From NCBI GenBank assembly GCA_009917445.1, contig QZEE01000024.1, forward strand, positions 1 to 54,183: 54,183 nt of DNA, written 5' to 3'. The notes under the pieces are model-generated. The model did no database searches. It was not told the DNA's origin and saw only the letters and a list, made by a program, of their open reading frames with translations. The DNA comes from a bacterium D16-76 (GTDB lineage Bacteria; Bacillota; Clostridia; Oscillospirales; Acutalibacteraceae). Positions 36,653 through 44,083 of the stretch are shown here, piece by piece (position 1 is the first letter of the stretch; each line of letters starts with the position of its first letter). Made by a program: the position numbers and the translations under genes.

Positions 36653-37633
36653 ATGAAAGAGGTTCTGATTACTGAGATAGAGCAGCGTATGTTGCCGTTT
36701 CTGAACAATGAGCAGTTAGCGCACCTACAAGATGCACTTGAGTATGTGCTTCATGGCTATGAGATATGTAAGGAGCAGGGGAACAAACAGAAACCGGTTG
36801 ATGCTGTCAAAGCATTTCTTTCAGCAAAGCGAGTGGAGGGGTGTTCCGAAAAGACCCTGAAATACTACCAGAGTACGATAGAATCTATGATAGCGGGGAT
36901 TGGAAAGCCGCCACAGCAGATTATGACGGACGAAATAAGGCGGTATCTCACAGACTATCAGACCGAAAGAAACTCAAGCAAAGTTACTATAGACAATATC
37001 CGGCGTATCCTTTCGAGCTTCTTTTCGTGGCTGGAGGACGAGGACTACATCGTGAAAAGTCCGGTCAGGCGTATTCATAAGGTCAAGACCGGAAAGGTCG
37101 TCAAAGAGGTTTACTCAGATGAGGCGCTGGAACTGATGCGGGATAGTTGCACAACAATTCGAGATCTGGCGCTGATAGATCTTCTGGCTTCATCTGGAAT
37201 GCGTGTAGGTGAATTGGTAGCGCTAAACCGAGATGACATCAACTTCAACGAGCGGGAATGCGTTGTTTTCGGCAAGGGAGATAAGGAGCGTTTGGTCTAC
37301 TTTGATGCCAGAACAAAGATACACCTGCAAAATTACCTTGATAGCCGATCTGACGACAATCCTGCGCTCTTTGTTTCACTGTCCATACCACATAAACGCT
37401 TGATGATTAGCGGGGTTGAAACGAGGCTTCGAGAGATGGGTAGGCGGCTGAATATATCAAAGGTTCATCCGCACAAGTTTCGGCGCACTTTGGCGACAAC
37501 CGCTATTGATAAGGGAATGCCTATTGAGCAGGTGCAGCAGCTCTTGGGACACCAGAAGATTGACACCACCATGCACTATGCAATGGTGAAACAGCAGAAT
37601 GTGAAATCAGCCCACAGGAAATACATTGGATGA
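36653..37633 (+). CDS. Tyrosine recombinase for hsdS inversion
   Basis: A 326-residue tyrosine recombinase starting at ATG 36653 (AAAGGAGAT upstream). A core-binding SAM-like domain (about residues 50-135) precedes the catalytic domain with R184 (GMRVGEL), H274 and R277 (HPHKFRRT), H300 (LLGHQK) and Y309 (MHYAMV). It stands between two hsdS genes and between copies b and c of the inverted repeat. Recombinases in that position (for example PsrA/CreX-like enzymes of phase-variable type I systems) invert specificity cassettes. It differs from the element integrase at 50757. Confidence 0.93.
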   Translation: MKEVLITEIEQRMLPFLNNEQLAHLQDALEYVLHGYEICKEQGNKQKPVDAVKAFLSAKRVEGCSEKTLKYYQSTIESMIAGIGKPPQQIMTDEIRRYLTDYQTERNSSKVTIDNIRRILSSFFSWLEDEDYIVKSPVRRIHKVKTGKVVKEVYSDEALELMRDSCTTIRDLALIDLLASSGMRVGELVALNRDDINFNERECVVFGKGDKERLVYFDARTKIHLQNYLDSRSDDNPALFVSLSIPHKRLMISGVETRLREMGRRLNISKVHPHKFRRTLATTAIDKGMPIEQVQQLLGHQKIDTTMHYAMVKQQNVKSAHRKYIG

Positions 37634-37642
37634 GGTGAAATC

Positions 37643-38167
37643 GTGTACTCAAATTATGAACCGCTGGGAAGAAATATCCGCTTGGTTGATATTCGTAATA
37701 AGAATAACATTACCGAGCGGGTGCTTGGAATAAACATTGATAAGTTTTTTATGCCCTCTGTGGCAAATGTGATTGGGACAGATCTAAGCAAGTACAAGCT
37801 CTTGAAGAAGGGCTTATTTGCTTGTAATCCCATGCATGTGGGGCGTGATGAGAGACTCCCTGTTGCACTTTATGATGAGAACGAGCCGGGACTTGTCTCT
37901 CCAGCGTATTTCATGTTCGAGGTCATGGACGAGGAACATCTCATACCGGAATACCTGATGATGTGGTTTCGGCGTCCAGAGTTTGATAGGCAGTGCTGGC
38001 TTAGAACCGATGGCAGTGTGCGTGGTGGTATAACATGGGAGGATTTATGCCGCATGGAGCTTCCTGTGCCGGAGATCGGCATACAAAGGAAAGCTGTGAA
38101 AGCATTTCAAACGGTTACAGACCGGATAGAGTTGAAACGCAAGATAAATGATAATTTAGCGGCGTGA
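37643..38167 (+). CDS. hsdS: Second hsdS, front half only (off state)
   Basis: A 174-residue specificity-subunit half, starting at GTG 37643 with GAGGTG in front, ten bases after the recombinase. It aligns with the first target-recognition domain of the intact hsdS over its whole length (both begin with LGR/LGQ and share FMPSVAN, IPEYLMMWFRRPEFDRQ and ITWEDLCRMELPVP). It stops just after the central linker, ending KINDNLAA. The stop is produced by site c. Inverting the DNA from c to d would restore an in-frame protein of about 393 residues. Confidence 0.9.
   Translation: MYSNYEPLGRNIRLVDIRNKNNITERVLGINIDKFFMPSVANVIGTDLSKYKLLKKGLFACNPMHVGRDERLPVALYDENEPGLVSPAYFMFEVMDEEHLIPEYLMMWFRRPEFDRQCWLRTDGSVRGGITWEDLCRMELPVPEIGIQRKAVKAFQTVTDRIELKRKINDNLAA
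38143..38163 (+). repeat. hsdS inversion site c
   Basis: The 21-base partner of site b in plus orientation. It joins the end of the second hsdS front half to the end of the reversed back half. It supplies the terminal NDNLAA codons on one strand and the CGC CGC TAA end of the reversed cassette on the other. Confidence 0.9.
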
Positions 38168-38839
38168 TAATTGTGTGATTAATGCAGTGCGCATCTCATT
38201 CAACTGCAAAATCTCTGCCTGATTGATTTTCCTAACGTCTTCTATGGCTTCAAGTGATTTAGTTATTGACTCCATAGAAGCTTTACAAGGAAGATATACT
38301 GGAAGCTCACATTGTTTGGTAATTCCTATATACGCCCTTGTGCTTCCACCACCTGCAAAAGCCTCTAAGATGGATTGAAAGTAGTTTGATGAAAAGTAAT
38401 ATTTAAGATATACGCTACTTATTTTTTTAAGGACACGATAGTAAGTAACCTGCGGAGTTAGGATAATATAATCATATCCTTCAGGTACGATTGCAACTCT
38501 GCCAAGAGTCGCTTTATGTGTAAGCAATACATCATTAGGACGTGCAAAACCTTTGCGAAGAGATTTGGCTTGCTTTTCTGTAATGTATGCACACTGAGTT
38601 AAATCTACAAATCCATCTGATAAATTGTTTGCCATAATAAATGGAACACCAACCGACACATAATCACTTACTTTAGGGTGGATTTCGCCGTGATTACCAT
38701 CCATAGGCGGTTCGATATATTGCATATCAATCAGTTCTTGCACAGTGTATTTCGTCCAATCATATCCGTTATCAATGTCGGACGCATATTGGTTGTAAAG
38801 AACACAAGAACATTGTTCTGCTAAATTATCATTTTCCAT
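38156..38839 (-). CDS. hsdS: Reversed hsdS back-half cassette (silent donor)
   Basis: A 227-residue specificity-subunit half in reverse orientation. It begins with MENDNLAEQ, that is the central-linker sequence. It continues through one target-recognition domain (VPFIMANNLSDGFVDLTQCAYITEKQAKSL, then AFAGGGSTRAYIGITKQCELPVYLP) and ends with the C-terminal linker ILQLNEMRTALITQLSRR. No ribosome binding site precedes its ATG, so it is probably not translated as it stands. It is flanked by sites c and d and is the missing half of the gene at 37643. Confidence 0.9.
   Translation of the reverse strand: MENDNLAEQCSCVLYNQYASDIDNGYDWTKYTVQELIDMQYIEPPMDGNHGEIHPKVSDYVSVGVPFIMANNLSDGFVDLTQCAYITEKQAKSLRKGFARPNDVLLTHKATLGRVAIVPEGYDYIILTPQVTYYRVLKKISSVYLKYYFSSNYFQSILEAFAGGGSTRAYIGITKQCELPVYLPCKASMESITKSLEAIEDVRKINQAEILQLNEMRTALITQLSRR
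38820..38834 (-). repeat. hsdS inversion site d
   Basis: A 15-base match to the core (AAATGATAATTTAGC on the minus strand), at the front of the reversed cassette. Crossing over between c and d is exactly in frame: AAT GAT AAT TTA GC joins to A GAA CAA. Confidence 0.85.
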
Positions 38840-38860
38840 TGTGAAGGAGGGGAAAACGGA

Positions 38861-39982
38861 ATGAGTTTGATACTATGCCCAGAGTGTGGGACAAAAATCT
38901 CAGATAAAGCTACGAGTTGCCCGCACTGTGGCTTTGTGAGTGCTGATCCCTCCCGTCCTATAAGTGAACAGGATACTTACGAAATGGTGCCTGCTTTCGG
39001 ATATGACATAGAAGAATGGAAACCCAACAGAGGACAGCTTAGTATTATGTCTGTCGAGGACAATAAAACTCTTGTCCAATTCTTTGGCAGTTGGCAGAAT
39101 ATTCAACTTAGAGTACCTGCGATTGCAAAGGTAATAAAGTCGATGGCACACAAAGATAATATTCTTGTTGCGGATATGGATTCATATATCAAGGACTTGA
39201 TAGATAAGGGCATTTACAGGTTTACAATAGACAAAAAGGGAAAGATCCTCCCTACAATTCGTGACTCTGGAGGAATTGTAAAGCAGGTTAGGTTAAAGGA
39301 AATGAGCTTCTCTCCAGAATTGGCTGGCTCGCTGAACAATCTAACTACCCATGCGGCGATGGCACAGATTCTTGACGAGATTGAGTATGTTGGAGACGCA
39401 ATTCGTGGAATACATATCGAACTGCAAAATGATAGGATTGCATTGGCTGAAAGCACAAGGGACAAGCTCTTGCTGGCAGCAAAGATTCAGGACACAACGC
39501 TGCGTCAGGTCGCTGTTCTAAATGCTGTGGCATCGGCAACAGATGCAAAGCGTGTTTTAATGAGGAACTTTTCTGAGAATCTCCATTTTATTGAAGAGAA
39601 CTCAGATAAGTCAGATTTGAAGCTACTAACAGAGGGGAAAAAGGGCAGAGATATACCACGAAAAGCCGAAGATGCTTTTCAGGCACTTGTGGCAATTATC
39701 AACTCGGTGCAGGCAGAATGTGAAGGGTACGCTATGCTTGGAGAATTTGAGTCAAGCAAGGAGAGCCTTTTGCAGTTTAAGTCCTTCATAATTGAAAATA
39801 AGCTGGACGATAAGGATACGCTTTTACTGCTAAATGAGAACACACCTCAAAGAAAAATGCCGGTGGTTGACGAGTTCATGCAGATATCCAAAAGGATTAC
39901 CAGTTTTGACGCTGATACGCAGTTGAATGGTCGTAATATTCTTATGATAACGGAGGGCAGTGAAGATGAAGGTGATGAATAG
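38861..39982 (+). CDS. Zinc-ribbon protein between hsdS and hsdR
   Basis: A 373-residue protein with a clear ribosome binding site (AAGGAGGG). The N-terminus is a zinc ribbon with C6, C9, C20 and C23 (CPECGTKISDKATSCPHCG). The rest is a soluble alpha-rich region (about residues 150-300 are long helices) of no known family. It starts 27 bases after inversion site d and is followed closely by a smaller zinc-ribbon gene and hsdR. It may regulate or assist the restriction complex, or be a separate defence component; neither can be shown from sequence. Confidence 0.8.
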   Translation: MSLILCPECGTKISDKATSCPHCGFVSADPSRPISEQDTYEMVPAFGYDIEEWKPNRGQLSIMSVEDNKTLVQFFGSWQNIQLRVPAIAKVIKSMAHKDNILVADMDSYIKDLIDKGIYRFTIDKKGKILPTIRDSGGIVKQVRLKEMSFSPELAGSLNNLTTHAAMAQILDEIEYVGDAIRGIHIELQNDRIALAESTRDKLLLAAKIQDTTLRQVAVLNAVASATDAKRVLMRNFSENLHFIEENSDKSDLKLLTEGKKGRDIPRKAEDAFQALVAIINSVQAECEGYAMLGEFESSKESLLQFKSFIIENKLDDKDTLLLLNENTPQRKMPVVDEFMQISKRITSFDADTQLNGRNILMITEGSEDEGDE

Positions 39983-40172
39983 AAAGTTTATCGAAAAAAA
40001 TGAGAACACCTGCAAAAAGTGCGGAGAGCCTTTAAGGAGTACGAACAGGCGGGGAATCTGCGATAGCTGCCGGAGAAAACGGACAAAAGCGATAAGAGAA
40101 ACATTAGGAGCGAGTTTCGTAATCGCTCTTGCCGTAATTCCAGGGGTAAAACACCTTGGTGGGAAAAAATAG
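39966..40172 (+). CDS. Small zinc-ribbon membrane protein
   Basis: A 68-residue basic protein overlapping the previous gene by 17 bases (GGAGGG six bases before ATG 39966). Four cysteines (C16, C19, C32, C35) form CKKCGEPLRSTNRRGICDSC, a zinc ribbon. A hydrophobic segment follows (LGASFVIALAVIPGV), long enough for one membrane helix. Its role is unknown. It lies just before hsdR. Confidence 0.65.
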   Translation: MKVMNRKFIEKNENTCKKCGEPLRSTNRRGICDSCRRKRTKAIRETLGASFVIALAVIPGVKHLGGKK

Positions 40173-40192
40173 TTTTTTCGGAGATGAACACA

Positions 40193-43100
40193 ATGCCGAA
40201 CTTCAATGAACACGCCTTAGAAATGTCCATCATGCAACTCTTTCAGGATGAGGGCTATACATATCTGAGCGGTGAAAAGCTCCACAGGGAACGGAGCGAG
40301 GTCTTGCTGACTGAGGACATTCGCAGCTTTCTCCTGAACCGGTATGTGGAAGAAGGGCTTACTCCGAGCGAGGTTGAGAACATCATTCTTATGCTGAAAA
40401 GTGTTTCAGGGACTCTCTATGAAGCCAACAAAACTTTTATGAAGATGCTATGTGATGGATTTATCTTTAACAGAGAGGACAGAACGCAAAAGGACATTTT
40501 TATTGAGCTGGTTGATTTCAACGAGCCAGACAAAAACACTTTCAAGATTATCAATCAGATGGAGATTGATGGTATCAACAATCAGAAGCGAATACCCGAT
40601 GGTGTAGTCTACGTAAATGGGCTACCTTTGGTGGTTTTTGAGTTCAAAAGCGCTGTTAAGGAGAATACCACTATCTCAGATGCCTATACTCAGCTCACTG
40701 TCCGGTATCGCAGGGATATACCGGAGCTTTTCAAGTACAATGCCTTTGTTGTGATCAGTGATGGTGCTAATAATAAATACGGCTCCTTCTTCTCTCCCTA
40801 TGATTTCTTCTATGCATGGAGAAAAGTCAACCCAGACGATAGGGAGTTGGACGGGATCGATTCTCTTGTCACGATGGTTCAGGGGCTTTTCCGAACAGAT
40901 AGGCTTCTTGCGGTTATTAAGGACTTTATATACTTCCCTGATTCCTCTGACAAAGACTTGAAGATTGTTTGTCGTTATCCACAATATTTCGCAGCATCTA
41001 AGCTCTTTGACAATATCAAGCTCCATCAGCGTCCAGAAGGGGACGGAAAAGGAGGCACATACTTCGGCGCTACTGGTTGCGGAAAAAGCTATACCATGCT
41101 TTTCCTGACCCGTATGCTCATGAAGAGTACATACTTTCATAGTCCTACTATTCTTGTGATTACCGACCGAACCGACCTTGATGACCAGCTCTCTAAGTTG
41201 TTTGTTGGCTCCAAGAAGTACATTGGAGATGATACTGTTATAAGCATTGATTCTCGTGAGACGCTTCGCAGGGAGCTTCAGGGGAGAGAAAGCGGAGGCG
41301 TTTACCTCACAACAATTCAGAAGTTTACTGAGGATTTAGATCTTCTTACCGACAGGGAAAATGTTATCTGCATTTCTGATGAAGCACATCGGAGCCAGAT
41401 TAACCTTGACCAGAAAGTGAGAGTGACTGAGGACGGAGTGAGCCGCACCTATGGGTTCGCAAAGTATCTCCACGATTCTCTTCCTAACGCTACCTATGTC
41501 GGATTTACCGGAACGCCAATAGATGCCACCATTGAAGTGTTTGGAGCGGTTGTGGACGCATATACCATGACTGAGGCTGTGCAGGACGGAATTACTGTAA
41601 ATCTCGTTTATGATGGTCGTGCTGCAAGGGTGCTGCTCGATCAGGACAAGGTTCGGGAGATTGAGGAATACTACGACAAGTGCGAAGCGGAGGGCGCAAA
41701 TGAATATCAGATCGAGGAAAGCCAAAAAGCGGTCGCACACCTTGATATGATTATCGGAGACCCAGATAGACTTCGTGCTGTTGCAGAGGACTTTATAACC
41801 CACTATGAAACAAGGGTGGCTGAGGGTGCGACTGTTGCCGGAAAAGCCATGTTCGTTTGTTCAAATCGCACGATTGCTTATCAATTCTACAAAATCGTTA
41901 CTGAGCTGAGACCGGAATGGACGGAAAGAAAAGTCTGTCCCGATGGTGTAGCTCTGCCAGAAGAGGACAAAAGAGAGTTGAAACCTATCGAGAAGATAAA
42001 GATGGTAATGACTCGGAACAAGGACGATGAAGAAGCCCTATATAATATGTTGGGAACAAAGGACGATAGAAAGGAACTCGACCGGCAATTCAAGAATGAA
42101 AAGTCTAATTTCAAAATTGCTATCGTAGTGGATATGTGGCTGACGGGCTTCGATGTTCCGGCGCTGGATACGATTTACATTGACAAGCCGATCCAGCAAC
42201 ATACACTTATCCAGACAATCTCCAGAGTGAATAGGGTCTGTGAGGGCAAGGAGAAGGGATTGGTCGTTGATTATATCGGCATAAAGAAAAATATGAACCT
42301 TGCCTTGAAGAAGTACACAAACTTTGAGGCTGACGAGTTTGAGGGGATAGAACAATCTGTCACGATTGTAAAAGATCAACTTGAAGTCCTGAGCAGTATA
42401 TTCTACAAGTTCAACAGTAGCCGATTCTTTGAGGGAACGCCAAAGGAACAGCTTGAGTGTTTGAACAAAGCGGTGGAGTTTGTTCAGCTTTCCGAAGAGA
42501 TGGAGACTCGCTTTATGGCGGCTGTCAAGCGCATGAAACAAGCCTTCAACCTGTGCAGTTCCAGTGACGCTATATCAGATGAGGAGAGGAACTATATCCA
42601 CTTCTATTGTGCTGTCCGATCTGTCCTATTTAAGCTGACGAAAGGAGAAGCACCGGATATTTCTCAGATGAACGCTCGTGTTCGTGAGCTACTGGAAGGA
42701 GCTATTCAGTCAGATGGGATTGAGGAACTCTTTGAAACAGGAAAGCATATCTCTGTTGACATTTTCAGTGATGAATATATGGACAAAATCAATGCGATTC
42801 AGCTTCCTAATACTAAGGTAAAGCTTTTACAGCGTTTGCTTTCTCAGGCGATTAACGAATACAAGAAGGTAAATAAGATAAAGGGTATTGAGTTTGGAGA
42901 TCGGCTAAGAAGAGTGGTCGATGAGTACAATAATCGCAGGCGTGATGAAGCGTATGCAAACGAAGTTCTTGATGATGTTGCAGAGCAGCTCGCAAAGCTC
43001 CTTGAGGAACTAAAAGCCGATAAGAACTCTTTTGAGGAGATGGGGATTTCTTACGAGGAAAAGGCGTTCTATGATATTCTCAAGGCAGTAGCCAAAAAGT

Positions 43101-43339
43101 ATGAGTTTGACAATGAGTACGATGATGAAAAGATGCGGGAGCTGGCAAGGCGAGTAAAGGCGGTTGTAGATGATAAGACCAAGTACACAGATTGCTTTGT
43201 GAAAGATGACATCAAAGCGAGCATGAAAGTGGATTTGATTCTACTGCTTGACGAGTTCGGATATCCACCTGTGACAATGGACGATGTATATAAAGAAGTT
43301 TTGGAGCAGGCAGAAAACTTCAAGAAATACGCAGAGTAA
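40193..43339 (+). CDS. hsdR: Type I restriction endonuclease subunit
   Basis: A 1048-residue HsdR. The N-terminal nuclease domain has the PD-(E/D)xK residues D136, E150 and K152 (RIPDGVVYVNG, then VVFEFK). The motor domains have Walker A GATGCGKS (292-299), DEAH from residue 396, and a helicase C-terminal region with QTISRVNRV. It translocates DNA and cuts unmethylated targets. The ATG at 40193 is preferred to the one at 40184 because CGGAG lies directly next to the latter. The genes for methylase, specificity and restriction thus look complete and functional. Confidence 0.95.
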   Translation: MPNFNEHALEMSIMQLFQDEGYTYLSGEKLHRERSEVLLTEDIRSFLLNRYVEEGLTPSEVENIILMLKSVSGTLYEANKTFMKMLCDGFIFNREDRTQKDIFIELVDFNEPDKNTFKIINQMEIDGINNQKRIPDGVVYVNGLPLVVFEFKSAVKENTTISDAYTQLTVRYRRDIPELFKYNAFVVISDGANNKYGSFFSPYDFFYAWRKVNPDDRELDGIDSLVTMVQGLFRTDRLLAVIKDFIYFPDSSDKDLKIVCRYPQYFAASKLFDNIKLHQRPEGDGKGGTYFGATGCGKSYTMLFLTRMLMKSTYFHSPTILVITDRTDLDDQLSKLFVGSKKYIGDDTVISIDSRETLRRELQGRESGGVYLTTIQKFTEDLDLLTDRENVICISDEAHRSQINLDQKVRVTEDGVSRTYGFAKYLHDSLPNATYVGFTGTPIDATIEVFGAVVDAYTMTEAVQDGITVNLVYDGRAARVLLDQDKVREIEEYYDKCEAEGANEYQIEESQKAVAHLDMIIGDPDRLRAVAEDFITHYETRVAEGATVAGKAMFVCSNRTIAYQFYKIVTELRPEWTERKVCPDGVALPEEDKRELKPIEKIKMVMTRNKDDEEALYNMLGTKDDRKELDRQFKNEKSNFKIAIVVDMWLTGFDVPALDTIYIDKPIQQHTLIQTISRVNRVCEGKEKGLVVDYIGIKKNMNLALKKYTNFEADEFEGIEQSVTIVKDQLEVLSSIFYKFNSSRFFEGTPKEQLECLNKAVEFVQLSEEMETRFMAAVKRMKQAFNLCSSSDAISDEERNYIHFYCAVRSVLFKLTKGEAPDISQMNARVRELLEGAIQSDGIEELFETGKHISVDIFSDEYMDKINAIQLPNTKVKLLQRLLSQAINEYKKVNKIKGIEFGDRLRRVVDEYNNRRRDEAYANEVLDDVAEQLAKLLEELKADKNSFEEMGISYEEKAFYDILKAVAKKYEFDNEYDDEKMRELARRVKAVVDDKTKYTDCFVKDDIKASMKVDLILLLDEFGYPPVTMDDVYKEVLEQAENFKKYAE

Positions 43340-43366
43340 GGGATACTCAAGTAGACATTCTACAAG

Positions 43367-43408
43367 AAGAGCCAACATGGGGAGTTGACCCTCATGTTGG
43401 CTCTTTGT
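43367..43408 (+). terminator. Terminator of the hsd operon
   Basis: The 13-bp stem AAGAGCCAACATG/CATGTTGGCTCTT (43367-43379 and 43393-43405) starts 28 bases after the hsdR stop and is followed by TGTATTT. Confidence 0.8.
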
Positions 43409-43411
43409 ATT

Positions 43412-43612
43412 TCAACTTCTAAGTGTGCGGATAAGGTCTTTCAGAAAAGCCTGATCCAAACTCGATATGAGCTGTCTTGCGTTACCCTTGCGGGTGATTT
43501 AGGAGGGGTCTCCGTCCTGCAAATATCCGCACAGTTGACTGTATGGATCGTAGCCAGCCTCTTTGATGGATTCCACTATGGAATCGAAAACTTCCTTTGG
43601 ATTTTCAATCAT
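43412..43612 (-). pseudogene. IreB-like gene with one in-frame stop
   Basis: Reading leftward from ATG 43612, a 66-codon frame gives MIENPKEVFDSIVESIKEAG, then YDPYSQLCGYLQDGDPS, a TAA codon (43501-43499), then ITRKGNARQLISSLDQAFLKDLIRTLRS. This is the pattern of the IreB/UPF0297 family (typically [21 protein letters not shown] and NAR). TAA replaces the usual tyrosine codon after GDPS. The start overlaps the end of the YolD-like gene, so it was once translated with it. It is a one-base pseudogene, a sequencing error, or a short 37-residue product. Confidence 0.7.
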
Positions 43613-44066
43613 GGCTTACCGTCTCTCCCTCCGAAAAGTCAAGACTGCAAAAAAGTCTGCCGGATAAGTCAACTATATCGTCAAGAGGTATCTCAGCACC
43701 AGACTCCATGATGAGAATACGCTCATACGGTTGTATTTTTCTAATGACTCCTTTGGTCTCGATATAAGAGCCGCCAGCTTTTTTCCCGTCCTCTACAAAA
43801 TGCAGAATTGTCACAACAGGGTGTTTGCTCAAATTGTTTTGCAACAGATTGAGTTTAGCGTTTAGCGCTTCAATCTCATCTTCTGTCAGGTCTTTTCTTG
43901 TGTCGGTTACTCTTGCCGATTCAGCAACAAGACTGTCATAACCGGTGAGGGCTGCAAAAGGTGAGAACTGTGCTGCTCGATTGAGTCGAGACATCTGAGG
44001 GCGCTTTTGTGACACATGATGCTCATGGTCTATGATGTCTCCATATTCCGTTCTACCATCACTCAT
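43605..44066 (-). CDS. YolD-like protein
   Basis: A 153-residue protein with the YolD-like pattern: RLNRAAQFSPFAALTGYDSLV near residue 27, a helical DLTEDEIEALNAKLNLL segment, and a beta-rich C-terminal half (VVTILHFVEDGKKAGGSYIETKGVIRKIQPYERILIM). YolD-like genes are commonly paired with Y-family DNA polymerases in Firmicutes, as here, where the pol gene ends 17 bases upstream. It may modulate the polymerase. Confidence 0.88.
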   Translation of the reverse strand: MSDGRTEYGDIIDHEHHVSQKRPQMSRLNRAAQFSPFAALTGYDSLVAESARVTDTRKDLTEDEIEALNAKLNLLQNNLSKHPVVTILHFVEDGKKAGGSYIETKGVIRKIQPYERILIMESGAEIPLDDIVDLSGRLFCSLDFSEGETVSHD

Positions 44067-44083
44067 AATGTATCACACCTTTC

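Noticed and set aside
38156-38839. Reading the reversed hsdS half as an independent gene
   Set aside because: It has no ribosome binding site, begins with linker sequence rather than a true N-terminus, and is exactly bounded by inversion sites, so it is better seen as a silent cassette.
43385-43711. Rightward frame of 108 residues after the hsd terminator
   Set aside because: It starts inside the terminator hairpin and lies antisense to the IreB-like and YolD-like genes, which have recognisable families.
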